Shown in pieces: positions 1 to 8,324 of a DNA stretch of 61,789 bases. This stretch comes from Chromobacterium piscinae (GTDB taxonomy: Bacteria; Pseudomonadota; Gammaproteobacteria; Burkholderiales; Chromobacteriaceae). The DNA is taken from contig NZ_JAJOHV010000083.1 of NCBI RefSeq assembly GCF_021129175.1, positions 1-61,789 on the forward strand. The letters are read 5' to 3'. The notes under the pieces are model-generated. The model had not been told where the DNA came from, did no database searches, and was given only the letters and a program-made list of their open reading frames with translations. How positions within the stretch are numbered: the first letter of the stretch is position 1; every line of letters begins with the position of its first letter. The translations under genes were made by a program, and so were the position numbers.

Positions 1-655
1 CGCGGGCGGCGCCCAGCGCCAGCGGCGCCAGCCGGGCGAACTGGGATGGCGTGGCGCGGCCGTTCCAGTTCATCATCGCTTGCCAGTCGCCGCCGACGAA
101 TTCCAGCACCGCGCGCGTCAGCGGACTGTGGCTGCGGCGGCCGTCCAGCGCCATCTGGGTGAGCTGGGCGGCGCGCTGGCCCAGCCAGGCCCCGCTGGCC
201 TCATCGCCGCTGGGATAGCCCCAGCCGCCCACCTCGCGGTGGCTGCCGTCGGAATACAACGCTTCGCCTATGCTGCCGGTGCCCAGCGCGACGATGATGC
301 CGGGCTGGCCGCCGTGCGCGCCCAGCAGGGTGGTGTAGCCGTCGGTGGCCAGGCGGAGCTCGGCGAAGTCCGGCGCCAGCGCCTTGAATTCGCTCGCCCA
401 CTGTTTGTTGTGAACGCCTGACAGGCCTAGCCCCAGCGCGCACTCATGGATGGGCGGCACGGGAAGGCCGGCCTGCTCGAAAGCGTCGTTCAGCGTGGAG
501 CGCACGGCTTGCCAAGCCTTGCCGATGCCCAGTGACAGCGCTGAGGCACCGCCTTCCGACTGCGCCAGCGGGGAGCCGTCGGCCGCGTTCAGGCGGATGC
601 GGGTGCCGGTGCCGCCGCCATCCACGCCTATCAGGTATCGGATGCTTGGGTTCAT
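1..655 (-). CDS. BadF/BadG-family amino-sugar kinase (glucosamine or N-acetylglucosamine kinase), 3' end outside the window
   Basis: This gene probably phosphorylates glucosamine or N-acetylglucosamine released from chitin or chitosan oligomers in the cytoplasm. Reading from the ATG at 655, the protein opens with the phosphate-1 loop VDGGGTGTR (about residues 9-17) typical of the ASKHA/BadF ATPase fold. Later come an LGTGS phosphate-2 motif and a GGWGYPSGDEASGAWLG segment typical of the N-acetylglucosamine kinase branch. About 218 residues are present and the frame is open to the window edge, so roughly the last third is missing. It is divergent from a ROK regulator and near a family 9 glycosidase. 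That set resembles the Vibrio neighbourhood where GspK (VC0614) sits beside a GH9 enzyme (VC0615), which is the basis for the substrate guess. Confidence 0.8.
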   Translation of the reverse strand, partial: MNPSIRYLIGVDGGGTGTRIRLNAADGSPLAQSEGGASALSLGIGKAWQAVRSTLNDAFEQAGLPVPPIHECALGLGLSGVHNKQWASEFKALAPDFAELRLATDGYTTLLGAHGGQPGIIVALGTGSIGEALYSDGSHREVGGWGYPSGDEASGAWLGQRAAQLTQMALDGRRSHSPLTRAVLEFVGGDWQAMMNWNGRATPSQFARLAPLALGAAR

Positions 656-682
656 CGCTTGCCGGGCTTTCGGCCCGCCTCG

Positions 683-745
683 TTCGAATGATGACATTTG
701 AATTTTCACTAGTAAAGCATTCGAATTTTATTTCGTCAACTTGAT
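683..745. promoter_or_regulatory. Divergent promoter/operator region between the sugar kinase and the ROK regulator
   Basis: This AT-rich stretch separates divergent genes. It contains TTCGAA at 683-688 and again at 720-725. TTATTTCG at 728-735 matches one half of the NagC/Mlc operator consensus known from enterobacteria. ACTAGT, at the centre of 703-717, is flanked by an imperfect TTT/AAA symmetry. I infer that the ROK protein binds here, but no complete two-sided operator is visible. Confidence 0.35.
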
Positions 746-811
746 TTATTTAAGTACGGCTCGATGACAATGGCTTGTTTGGCCGGTGCGTCGCCGTCAT
801 ACTTCTGTTTC

Positions 812-2023
812 ATGAAAAAAACATCATCAGCCGCCGAGCCGCGCACGGTGTCGGGCACCAATCTCGAATACGCCCGTTCGCATAACCGACGCGCGGTGCT
901 GGAAACCGTGCGCCTGAACGGCCAATTGACCCGGGCCGATTTGGCTCGGCTGACTGCGCTGACGCCGCAGACGGTGTCCAATATCGCCGCCGAGCTGTTG
1001 GACGCGGGCATGCTGCTGGCGGGACAGCCTTTGCGGGAGGGGGCGCGCGGACAGCCCGCCATTCCGCTTACCCTCAATCCGGACGGCGCTTACGCGGTGG
1101 GGATGCAGCTGGATCACCAGATGCTGGTGGCCTTGGCGCTGGATTTGTCGGGCCGGGTGAGGGCCCGGCTGGAGGCGCCGGTGAGTCGCCCGTCGCCGGA
1201 CGAAGCATTGCCGCTGATCTCGGATCTGCTGCAGCGGCTGAGGCGGGAGTCCGGTCTGGACTGGGGGCGGTTGCTGGGCTTGGGCCTGGTGATGCCGGGG
1301 CCGTTCGGCGTGGAGGGGATGACCTCGGTGGGGCCGACCACGTTGCCTGGGTGGGAGGGCATGGACGCGGCGGGGCTGGAGCGGGCGCTGGGCCTGCCGG
1401 TGCTGCTGGAAAAGGACGCCACCGCGGCGGCGATAGGCGAGCGGCTGTACGGCATGGCCAGCGAGCTGCGCAATTTCGTTTACCTGTTCATCGGCGCCGG
1501 GCTGGGCGCCGGACTGTTTCTGGATGGCCGGCTGTACACCGGCGGCCGGCGCAACGCCGGCGAAGCGGGGCACATGATGGTAGTGCCGGCCGGCCGGCCT
1601 TGCGATTGCGGCAACCGCGGCTGCCTGGAACGCTACGTATCGCTGCAGGCGCTGTATGAGGAGCTGGGCATCGCCGGCGGACCGCTCGCCACGCCCGAGC
1701 ATCTGGCCGCGCGGGGGATAGACGCAGCCGGAGAGCGCTGGCTGGACGCCGCGGCAGGGCCGCTGCGGCAGGCGATCAATATCTTGGAATCCATGCTGGA
1801 CATCGACGCGGTGGTGCTGGGCGGATTGTTGCCGCCAGTCTGGCAAGAGGCTTTGATGGCGCGGCTGCATCCGTTGCCGTTGTCGGTGCGCAGCAGCAGC
1901 GGCGAACGTTTGCGGCAGGGCAGCGCCGGCCGCGACGTGGTGGCGCTGGGGGCGGCGGCCTTGCTGGTGTTCGACGAATTCAATCCGCAATACGAGGTGC
2001 TGCTGAAGGGCGGCCGGCGTTGA
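812..2023 (+). CDS. ROK-family transcriptional regulator (NagC/Mlc type)
   Basis: A 403-residue ROK repressor. The N-terminal winged helix-turn-helix (about residues 15-65) reads NGQLTRADLARLTALTPQTV. The ROK sugar-binding fold follows, with DLSGRV, an EKDATAAAIGE segment, the GAGLGAGLF glycine motif and the zinc site CDCGNRGCLE (about residue 270). Having both HTH and zinc motif makes it a regulator rather than a plain sugar kinase. I chose ATG 812 because the longer reading from 764 adds 16 residues unlike the family; no good ribosome site was seen for either. It is divergent from the amino-sugar kinase and 25 bases upstream of the GH9 gene. It therefore probably controls both in response to an amino sugar or its phosphate. 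Confidence 0.88.
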   Translation: MKKTSSAAEPRTVSGTNLEYARSHNRRAVLETVRLNGQLTRADLARLTALTPQTVSNIAAELLDAGMLLAGQPLREGARGQPAIPLTLNPDGAYAVGMQLDHQMLVALALDLSGRVRARLEAPVSRPSPDEALPLISDLLQRLRRESGLDWGRLLGLGLVMPGPFGVEGMTSVGPTTLPGWEGMDAAGLERALGLPVLLEKDATAAAIGERLYGMASELRNFVYLFIGAGLGAGLFLDGRLYTGGRRNAGEAGHMMVVPAGRPCDCGNRGCLERYVSLQALYEELGIAGGPLATPEHLAARGIDAAGERWLDAAAGPLRQAINILESMLDIDAVVLGGLLPPVWQEALMARLHPLPLSVRSSSGERLRQGSAGRDVVALGAAALLVFDEFNPQYEVLLKGGRR

Positions 2024-2048
2024 GCGCGCGGAATCAGACTGGAGGGCG

Positions 2049-3734
2049 ATGATGGCGATGCGGTTCCTGTTCAATCATCTGGGCTTCGAGCGAAAGGCGG
2101 CCAAGCCGATATTACTGCAGGCGAAGGCCGGCGCGGCGGCGGATGCCGCGGCGGTGCTGGATGCCGCCGGCAAGGTGGTGATGCGCGCGCCGTTGCAGGC
2201 GCTGGGCAGCGTGAACGGCTGGGGCGACGATCACTATTGGCGCGCGAATCTCGACGAACTGACCCAGCCCGGACGCTATCAGCTGTGGCTGGAAGGCAGC
2301 GCGCCGCCGCTGGTGTCGGCGCCGTTCGAGGTGGCGGATGGCTTGTACGGGCCGGCGCTGTTGTCGGATCTGGTGTTCTATTTCAAGTCGCAGCGCTGCA
2401 GCGGCCTGTACGATCAGGCCGACCGCGCGGCGCCGGAAGAGGGCGGCGACGCGCGGCGCGACGCGCATGGGGGGTGGTTCGACGCTTCCGGCGATTGCTC
2501 CAAGTATCTGAGCCACCTGTCCTATGCCAATTATCTGAATCCCCAGCAGACGCCGCTGCTGGTCTGGATCCTGATCCAGGCGCGGCAAGCCTTGCCGCAG
2601 CAGGGCAAGTGGTTCGACGAGCGCTTGGTTGACGAGGCGCTGCATGGCGCCGATTTCCTGCTGCGGATGCAACATGAATCGGGTTTCTTCTACCAGACCC
2701 TGTTCGATGGCTGGAGCAAGGACGAGGGCCGACGCAGCTTGTGCGCCTATTCCACGCAGCAGGGCGTGCGATCTTCGGCTTTCCAGGCGGGCTGGCGCCA
2801 GGGTGGCGGCATGGCGGTGGCGGCGCTGGCTGCGGCGTCGATGCTGCCGCGCGACGGCGAAAGCGAGCGGGCGGAATATCTGGCGGCCGCGCGGCAGGGT
2901 TTCGCCCATCTGCGGGAGCATGGCCTCGATTATTTGCCGGACGGCGAGGAAAACCTGATCGACGACTACTGCGCGCTGCTGGCCGCCTGCGAACTGTACG
3001 CGGCCTGCGGCGACAGCGATTACGCCGACGCGGCGGCGGAGCGCGCGGCCGGCTTGCTGGCCCGACAGCACGGCGACGGCTGGTTCTGGCTGGATCGCCG
3101 GCAAAGCCGCAGCTTCTGCCACGCGTCCGATGCCGGCCTGCCATATATGGCGCTGGCGCGCTACCTGGAAACCTTGCCGGACGGCCCTTGCGCCGAAGCC
3201 GTGGAGCGGGGGTGGAAGCTAGGACTGCGTGGCGAGTTGGCCCGCAGCGCGGGGGGCAACCCTTTTGGCTATCCGCGGCAATGGGTCAGGCAGGCGGGCG
3301 AGATCGAAGGCGCGCGTTTTTTCATGCCGCAGCGCAATGCTAGCGGCTATTGGTGGCAGGGCGAGAACGCGCGGCTGGGCTCGCTGGCCGCCGCCGCCTG
3401 GCGCGGCGCGGCGCGCTGGCCGGAGCTGGCGGAAGACCTGAATGCCTACGCCCAGGCCGCTGTGGACTGGGTGTTGGGCCGCAATCCATTCGATGTTTGC
3501 ATGTGGCAGGGGTATGGGAGGAACAATCCGCGTTACGAGCCGGGCTACTGCAACGCGCCCGGCGGGGTTTGCAACGGCGTCACCGCCGAGCCGGGAAGGG
3601 GCGATGGCATCGCCTTCCTGCTGCCGGAGCAGACCGACATCAGCCAGTCATGGCGCTGGAGCGAGCAGTGGCTGCCCCATGGGGCCTGGCTGATGCTGGC
3701 TTTGGCACGGCGGCAGGCGATAGGCGGGGAATAA
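2049..3734 (+). CDS. Glycoside hydrolase family 9 enzyme with N-terminal Ig-like domain, probable exo-beta-glucosaminidase
   Basis: A 561-residue enzyme with no signal peptide, so it should act on imported oligosaccharides. Residues 1-95 form the CelD_N-type Ig-like domain (opens FLFNHLGFERKAAKPILLQ). The (alpha/alpha)6 GH9 domain follows. GGWFDASGDCSKYLSH, about residue 140, aligns with the DAGDxxKY motif that carries the nucleophile-activating aspartates. GRNPFDVCMWQGYG and RWSEQWLPHGAW near the C-terminus hold the expected acid glutamate. Cytoplasmic GH9 proteins of this size in Vibrio chitin clusters act on chitobiose or glucosamine dimers rather than cellulose, and the kinase and ROK neighbours favour that role. 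GGAGGG at 2041-2046 sits close to ATG 2049, so ATG 2052 or 2058 is also possible. Confidence 0.85.
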   Translation: MMAMRFLFNHLGFERKAAKPILLQAKAGAAADAAAVLDAAGKVVMRAPLQALGSVNGWGDDHYWRANLDELTQPGRYQLWLEGSAPPLVSAPFEVADGLYGPALLSDLVFYFKSQRCSGLYDQADRAAPEEGGDARRDAHGGWFDASGDCSKYLSHLSYANYLNPQQTPLLVWILIQARQALPQQGKWFDERLVDEALHGADFLLRMQHESGFFYQTLFDGWSKDEGRRSLCAYSTQQGVRSSAFQAGWRQGGGMAVAALAAASMLPRDGESERAEYLAAARQGFAHLREHGLDYLPDGEENLIDDYCALLAACELYAACGDSDYADAAAERAAGLLARQHGDGWFWLDRRQSRSFCHASDAGLPYMALARYLETLPDGPCAEAVERGWKLGLRGELARSAGGNPFGYPRQWVRQAGEIEGARFFMPQRNASGYWWQGENARLGSLAAAAWRGAARWPELAEDLNAYAQAAVDWVLGRNPFDVCMWQGYGRNNPRYEPGYCNAPGGVCNGVTAEPGRGDGIAFLLPEQTDISQSWRWSEQWLPHGAWLMLALARRQAIGGE

Positions 3735-3740
3735 GAATTA

Positions 3741-3754
3741 TTGATATCAATCAG
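3741..3754. promoter_or_regulatory. FNR/Anr-like box (low confidence)
   Basis: TTGATATCAATCAG matches the FNR/Anr consensus TTGAT-N4-ATCAA at nine of ten fixed positions. It also contains the perfect palindrome TTGATATCAA (3741-3750). It lies about 120 bases upstream of the secreted-protein gene at 3875. It may be chance in an AT-rich spacer. Confidence 0.25.
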
Positions 3755-3874
3755 ATTTTGTTGTTTGTTTTTTAATATCAATGTCATTTTTTCTTGGCTT
3801 GCTTCACGATAGGCGACGCGGCGAGGAAGCCACTGGCATCGAATCGCCGCGATGACAACAAGAAAGGAACCGTG

Positions 3875-4483
3875 ATGAAGTCCAAGATACTGCTTGCCCT
3901 GGCGGCAGGCGCGGCTTTTTCAGGAGCCAGTCCGTCCGTTCTGGCCGATTCGAATCAGGATTGCGATACGCGCTTCGCGATCATCGGGCCGGGGTTCAAC
4001 CAGTTGAACACCAACGCCACCATCAACTACATCGGCGCGGTGTCGCCCAACCGGCTGTTGATCGCCGGCAATGTAAATGGCTACAAGGTAACCGGTTACA
4101 TGGACCTGGTGGGTTTCACCGCCAGCGGATCCTGGGGCGACGAGGCGGGCGCGGCAGGCAGCGGCGGCGGAATCACTTCGATCGAAGTGCGCGACAAGGT
4201 GATGATCGTGTCCGGACAGGTCAGGCAAGGCGGCCCGTGGGGGCCTATCGGCTACCGGACCGCCCAGATCCAGTTCGCGGGCGACGTGTCGTTCTCCGGA
4301 GGCAGCGCCGGCAGTTCCGGCATCTCCAAGATCAATTACATCATTCCCTGGCCGTCCAATGTGACGAATCCCAACAAGGGCCTGCTTCTTGGCGGGACCG
4401 TGTTCGACAATCGCGGCCTGCCCAGCGGCAGTTTCCATTCTCCGAGCGCCATGTTGTGCAAGCCGGCTGTGGCCAAGAAATAA
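3875..4483 (+). CDS. Secreted protein of unknown function
   Basis: A 202-residue protein I do not recognise. It starts with a clear Sec signal peptide (basic MKSK, hydrophobic core, cleavage after SVLA at about residue 24). The mature part is rich in Gly, Ser, Asn and Ile and looks like a small all-beta domain. It has only two cysteines, one near each end (NQDCDTRF and MLCKPA), which could form a disulfide in the periplasm or outside the cell. ATG 3875 follows AAAGGA at 3863-3868 with good spacing; the upstream in-frame ATG at 3794 would bury the signal peptide. It stands alone between GH9 and an antisense helicase and ends at a shared terminator. Confidence 0.7.
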   Translation: MKSKILLALAAGAAFSGASPSVLADSNQDCDTRFAIIGPGFNQLNTNATINYIGAVSPNRLLIAGNVNGYKVTGYMDLVGFTASGSWGDEAGAAGSGGGITSIEVRDKVMIVSGQVRQGGPWGPIGYRTAQIQFAGDVSFSGGSAGSSGISKINYIIPWPSNVTNPNKGLLLGGTVFDNRGLPSGSFHSPSAMLCKPAVAKK

Positions 4484-4501
4484 GGCGCGGCGCGGACGAA
4501 A

Positions 4502-4529
4502 AAAAACGGCGGGGATGCCCGCCGTTTTT
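4502..4529. terminator. Bidirectional rho-independent terminator
   Basis: CGGCGGG (4507-4513), loop GATG, CCCGCCG (4518-4524). It has an A run on the left and a T run on the right, so it can end both the secreted-protein transcript and the opposing helicase transcript. Confidence 0.9.
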
Positions 4530-4545
4530 CATTTCAAGCTCAACC

Positions 4546-5865
4546 TTATTGCGCGTTGCTGCGCGGACCGCGGTTGCCTTGGTAGCCGCCTTCGCGGCGC
4601 TGGCCTTGGTAACCACCTTCGCGGCGATTGCCCTGATAGCCGCCGCGGCTGCCGCCGCCATTGCCGCGACGATCGCCGTAACCACCCGGCTTGCCGTTGC
4701 GACGCGGGCCGCCCTTGGACGGGCGACGGGTCGGCTCCATGCCTTCGATCACGCCTTCGGCGATGGAACGCTTCAGGTATTGCTCGATGCGGCGCACTTT
4801 GTGCGACTCTTTCGCTTCCGCCAGGGTGATGGCGGTGCCGTCGCGGCCGGCGCGGCCAGTACGGCCGATGCGGTGCACGTAGTCTTCAGCTTGCTTCGGC
4901 AGGTCGAAGTTCACCACGTGGGTGATGGTCGGCACGTCGATGCCGCGGGCGGCCACGTCGGTGGCGACCAATACCTTGATGCGACCGCGACGCAGGTCGT
5001 TCAGGGTGCGATTGCGCCAGCTTTGCGGCATGTCGCCGTGCAGGCAGGCGGCGGAGTAGCCCTGATCAGACAGCTTGTCGGCCAGCTCTTCGGTATACGC
5101 CTTGGTGGCGGAGAAGATCACGCACTGGTCGAAGCCGGATTCCTTCAGGATGTGATCCAGCAGGCGATGCTTGTGGTTCAGGTCGTCCGCGTACAGCAGG
5201 TGTTCGTCAATGGTGCCGCCGGAAGTTTCGGTACGGGCGATCTCGATGCGTTGCGGATCGCGGGTCATCTTTTCAGCCATGCGGCCGACGATGCCGTCCA
5301 GCGTGGCGGAGAACAGCACGGTCTGACGCGATTCCGGCGTAGCCTTGACGATGGCTTCGATGTCGTCGATGAAACCCATGTCCAGCATGCGGTCGGCTTC
5401 GTCCAGTACCAGCATTTCCAGACGGGAGAAGTCGATGCGGCCGGAGCGCATGTGGTCCATCAAGCGGCCCGGAGTAGCCACGATCAGATCGATCGGGCGG
5501 GACAGGGCGCGAATCTGGAAGCCGAAGGAAGAGCCGCCCACCAGGCAGGCGGTCTTCATCCAGCGCAGGTCCTTACCATATTCCAGAGCGTTCTTTTCAA
5601 CTTGCTGCGCCAGTTCGCGGGTTGGGGTCAGCACCAGCACGCGCGGGCCTTGGCCCTTGCCGGTGGAGCGTTCCGACAGCTTGGTCAGCGCAGGTAGCAG
5701 GAAAGCGGCGGTCTTGCCGCTGCCGGTTTGAGCGGAAACCAGCAGGTCGCGGCCAGCGATGGCGGCCGGGACGGCTTCGGCTTGAACCGAGGTGGGGGAG
5801 GTGTAGCCGGCAGCTTCCAGAGCGCGCAGGATGGTCGGGGCGATGCCCAGATCGGAAAAGTTCAT
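4546..5865 (-). CDS. rhlE: DEAD-box RNA helicase, RhlE type
   Basis: A 439-residue ATP-dependent RNA helicase that remodels RNA during ribosome assembly, decay or cold adaptation. Motifs in order: Q motif with TSVQAEAVPAAIAGRD, Walker A AQTGSGKT, PTRELA, TPGR, DEAD, SAT, then the second RecA domain with HGDMPQ, ATDVAARGID and HRIGRTGR. The C-terminal tail (about residues 385-439) is basic and glycine-rich, built of near-repeats of RREGGYQG, a typical RNA-binding extension. ATG 5865 is preceded by AAAGGA. A monocistronic gene with a long upstream gap. RhlE rather than DbpA or SrmB is chosen from the short RG-rich tail and the lack of a DbpA RNA-binding domain. Confidence 0.9.
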   Translation of the reverse strand: MNFSDLGIAPTILRALEAAGYTSPTSVQAEAVPAAIAGRDLLVSAQTGSGKTAAFLLPALTKLSERSTGKGQGPRVLVLTPTRELAQQVEKNALEYGKDLRWMKTACLVGGSSFGFQIRALSRPIDLIVATPGRLMDHMRSGRIDFSRLEMLVLDEADRMLDMGFIDDIEAIVKATPESRQTVLFSATLDGIVGRMAEKMTRDPQRIEIARTETSGGTIDEHLLYADDLNHKHRLLDHILKESGFDQCVIFSATKAYTEELADKLSDQGYSAACLHGDMPQSWRNRTLNDLRRGRIKVLVATDVAARGIDVPTITHVVNFDLPKQAEDYVHRIGRTGRAGRDGTAITLAEAKESHKVRRIEQYLKRSIAEGVIEGMEPTRRPSKGGPRRNGKPGGYGDRRGNGGGSRGGYQGNRREGGYQGQRREGGYQGNRGPRSNAQ

Positions 5866-6294
5866 GTATGTCCTTTCAGGCCGGATGATGCCGGCGTCAC
5901 TTATAGCCAGATTTCGTGGCGGTTATACGGCGCCTTTGGGCCGCAAATCATCGGCACTAACCTGGCAAGCGGCGAACAGCGGTCCAGTCGAAAGCGACAT
6001 TATTGCTTGGACGAAGCCTGGTAAAGGGTCAGGGACGATGAAAACACACTCGGGCAGAGGCGTGGTGTGGGTTTGCCCGGTGAAATTACAAGAGGCCGGA
6101 CTGTACATTAATTACGGCCCCAAGGCAACACTTTTCTGAAAAATGGCCGGATAAGTATTTGATTGTTTGTGTCTTGATTTGGACTATCCGCAAAAATAGC
6201 CTGCGATCGCCCTGCGCGGGCGCGGGCGCGGGGCTGGCGAAGCCATCCTCGCTCGCTACACTGCACTATAAGTCAGCAGGCTGGGGGCGGGCGG
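5866..6294. other. Intergenic region between rhlE and the EAL gene
   Basis: This 429-base gap lies between divergent genes. The short reading frames in it have no ribosome site or recognisable protein. It probably holds the rhlE promoter and leader (low-GC patch 6100-6200) and the EAL promoter (a TATAAG-like -10 near 6267). I see no RNA gene. Confidence 0.5.
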
Positions 6295-7344
6295 ATGCGG
6301 ATGGGGCGGAAGTTGGCGGTGTGGCTGTCGCGGTGGGCGGCCGGGGCGGGCGCCGCGCCGGTATATGCGTTGGCGGTGCTGGCGTGCGCGCTGCCGGCGC
6401 TGTTCCTGCCTTGGTGGCTGGGCCGGGCGGGCTTTGATCCCCCGGATTGGCGCGGATGGGCGCTCGGCGCGGAGGTGGGGGTTCTGGCCGCGCTGGCCGG
6501 GGCGATGTTCGCCGGCTGGCTGCGGCGCGGCGCGGGCGTGCGCAGTGCCAGCGACTGGGAAATACTGGAAGGCATACGCAACCAGGAGTTTTTCGTCCAT
6601 TACCAGCCCATCGTCACCGCCGCGGGCGGGGAGTGCGTCGGCGCGGAAGTGCTGGCGCGCTGGCGCCATCCGATGCAGGGCAATGTGAGGGCCGACCTGT
6701 TCATCCGGGAGGCGACCGAGGCGGGGTTGATCGTGCCGCTGACCCGCTATCTGCTTAAGCGGGCGGCCGGCGAGTTGCGCCAGGTGGCCTTGCCGCCGGG
6801 TTTCATCGTCGGCGTCAATATCGCCGGCGAGCATCTGGCGATGCCGGAGCTGGCGAACGATTGCCGGGAAATGCTGGAGATGCTACGGGCCAAGCAGGCG
6901 GCGTTGGTGCTGGAAATTTCGGAGCAGACGCCATTGAGCGAGGCGTCCGGCGCGCAGGAGGTGATCCGAAGACTCAAGCGGGAGGGTGTGAAGCTAGCGC
7001 TGGACGATTTCGGCTCCGGCTATGCTGATAAGGACTATCTGCGGCGCTGGGGTTTTGATTATCTGAAGGTGGAAAAAGGCTTCGCCTCCGCATTGGGGCA
7101 GGACACGCTGCGCGGCAATGTGCTGGACGGCCTGTTGCCGTCGTCCCGCCAGTTGGGCGTGAGCGTGATCGTCAAGGGCGTGGAGACTGCGGGCCAGCAG
7201 AATTATCTGAAAGCGAGTGGATTCGAGTTGTTGCAGGGGTTCTATTTCGGCAAGCCGATGGCGCTGAGCCACTTCCGGCAGTGGCTGTACTCCGGGGTCA
7301 TCCAGGACCGGTCGCCGACGCGGCGAAAGGGCGGCGGCCGTTAG
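6295..7344 (+). CDS. Membrane-anchored EAL-domain protein, active-site motifs partly degenerate
   Basis: A 349-residue protein with two predicted membrane segments (about residues 15-40 and 50-75), then a stand-alone EAL domain (about 90-335) and no GGDEF. The signature glutamate is kept in AEVLARWRHP, as are the Asn in GVNIAG and DDFGSGY. Two normally conserved motifs differ: KIDxxF reads KVEKGF, and EGVET reads KGVET. EAL domains hydrolyse cyclic di-GMP or, when degenerate, bind it or a protein partner. These changes make weak or absent phosphodiesterase activity plausible. Near the flagellar cluster, it may tune the motility-biofilm switch; that is inference from position. The GTG/ATG choices are limited; ATG 6295 follows a G-rich site. 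Confidence 0.82.
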   Translation: MRMGRKLAVWLSRWAAGAGAAPVYALAVLACALPALFLPWWLGRAGFDPPDWRGWALGAEVGVLAALAGAMFAGWLRRGAGVRSASDWEILEGIRNQEFFVHYQPIVTAAGGECVGAEVLARWRHPMQGNVRADLFIREATEAGLIVPLTRYLLKRAAGELRQVALPPGFIVGVNIAGEHLAMPELANDCREMLEMLRAKQAALVLEISEQTPLSEASGAQEVIRRLKREGVKLALDDFGSGYADKDYLRRWGFDYLKVEKGFASALGQDTLRGNVLDGLLPSSRQLGVSVIVKGVETAGQQNYLKASGFELLQGFYFGKPMALSHFRQWLYSGVIQDRSPTRRKGGGR

Positions 7345-7371
7345 AGGCTTGGCGCGGGTTTGGGGGACGGG

Positions 7372-7400
7372 TTGGGGCATGGGGCCGCGTTTGCTACAAT
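7372..7400 (+). promoter_or_regulatory. Probable sigma-70 promoter
   Basis: TTGGGG (7372-7377), 17-base spacer, TACAAT (7395-7400). The expected transcript start near 7407 falls downstream of the ATG at 7349, which supports the later start codon at 7433. Confidence 0.5.
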
Positions 7401-7432
7401 GCGGCCCTTTTTATTTCGAAGGAAGCAGTGGC

Positions 7433-8260
7433 ATGGAATACGCCGTGCAACGCTACGCCGCCACCCGGCCTTGGGCCAAGCGAGTGGGGCAGCTGTATGC
7501 CCAGACGGTCCAGGCCGCCGAGGCGCGGGCGCAGATGAAGGATGTGATCAAGCGCGAGCTGGAGCGCGCGGCGCAAGTGTTCGAGATTCCGCAGGCCACC
7601 ATCGTCTGCGAATTGGCGCTGGCCGAGGCCTGGGGTCACTTCGCTCGCCACGGGCGCGTGGTGTCCCATCTGGATGGCGCGTTGGCGGCAGCCTTGGCCC
7701 ACACCCGGCAGCCGTCGAACCTGCCCGATACGCTGAATCTGCCCGCCGCGGCCTTTTTCCTGCATGTGCCGGGTGAGGGCGGGGCCTTCATCGCGCATCA
7801 GCCGGAGCGTCGCGCCTTGCTGCTGACGATGGTGCGGATGGGCTTCGCGCCGGATGGCGTCAATTGGCTGCAGGCGGCGGACCAAGTTGAGTTGGCGCGG
7901 GTGGAGTACCCGGGCGAGCTGGCGCCGCAGCTGGAAAATGTGGCCGCCGATTGGCAGGGGCTGCTGTCTTCCGTATTGAACGGCCTAGCGATGATGACTC
8001 AGCCCAAGCTGGAGCTGGCCAAGGGCTGGGAGGCTTCCGCGCCGGCTGAGTGGGTGGCGGAAGCCGCGCATCCCTCGTGTGTCAAAACCCGGCAGAAGGC
8101 GCGCAGCCAACTGTTGAAGTCTGGCTTCGGCGAGGTGACTTTCTGCCGGGTGCCGGAACTGGCCGATGGCGCCGAATACGCCAGCCAGGGTTATTGGCGC
8201 CGCCAGTCTTTCGGCGCGGACAAGGCGCATTCGCGCCTGGTATGGGTGGCGCCGCGCTGA
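7433..8260 (+). CDS. Unknown protein with distant AcrVA2-like features
   Basis: A 275-residue soluble protein with no signal peptide or membrane segment. I do not recognise a standard family. Its order of features recalls AcrVA2 and its many chromosomal or plasmid relatives: a helical N-terminus, an LPDTLNLPAAAFFLHVP strand segment near the middle, a helical LLNGLAMM-type segment, and a basic tail ending in QGYWRRQSFG (about residues 252-261) followed by LVWVAP. AcrVA2 is known as a type V anti-CRISPR, but most relatives have no known role and a Cas target here is not implied. ATG 7433 follows GAAGGA and a promoter at 7372-7400; the frame is open further upstream but that part would not be transcribed from it. 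It ends before a shared hairpin. Confidence 0.6.
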   Translation: MEYAVQRYAATRPWAKRVGQLYAQTVQAAEARAQMKDVIKRELERAAQVFEIPQATIVCELALAEAWGHFARHGRVVSHLDGALAAALAHTRQPSNLPDTLNLPAAAFFLHVPGEGGAFIAHQPERRALLLTMVRMGFAPDGVNWLQAADQVELARVEYPGELAPQLENVAADWQGLLSSVLNGLAMMTQPKLELAKGWEASAPAEWVAEAAHPSCVKTRQKARSQLLKSGFGEVTFCRVPELADGAEYASQGYWRRQSFGADKAHSRLVWVAPR

Positions 8261-8301
8261 GGATGCGCGCCTTGCGCTGAACGAGCTGATCGAAGCGGAG
8301 A

Positions 8302-8324
8302 AACGCCCGGCATCGCCGGGCGTT
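8302..8324. terminator. Bidirectional terminator hairpin overlapping a stop codon
   Basis: AACGCCCGGC (8302-8311), loop ATC, GCCGGGCGTT (8315-8324). It lies between convergent genes and reaches into the stop codon of the receiver gene at 8323. The U tract is short. Confidence 0.6.

Noticed and set aside
4555-4680. CRISPR-like repeats near the rhlE 3' end
   Set aside because: The repeats encode the RREGGYQG tail of the helicase and are not separated by unique spacers.
3961-5697. A 578-residue plus-strand frame across the secreted protein and rhlE
   Set aside because: It is antisense to clear helicase motifs and out of frame with the secreted protein; no ribosome site or family.
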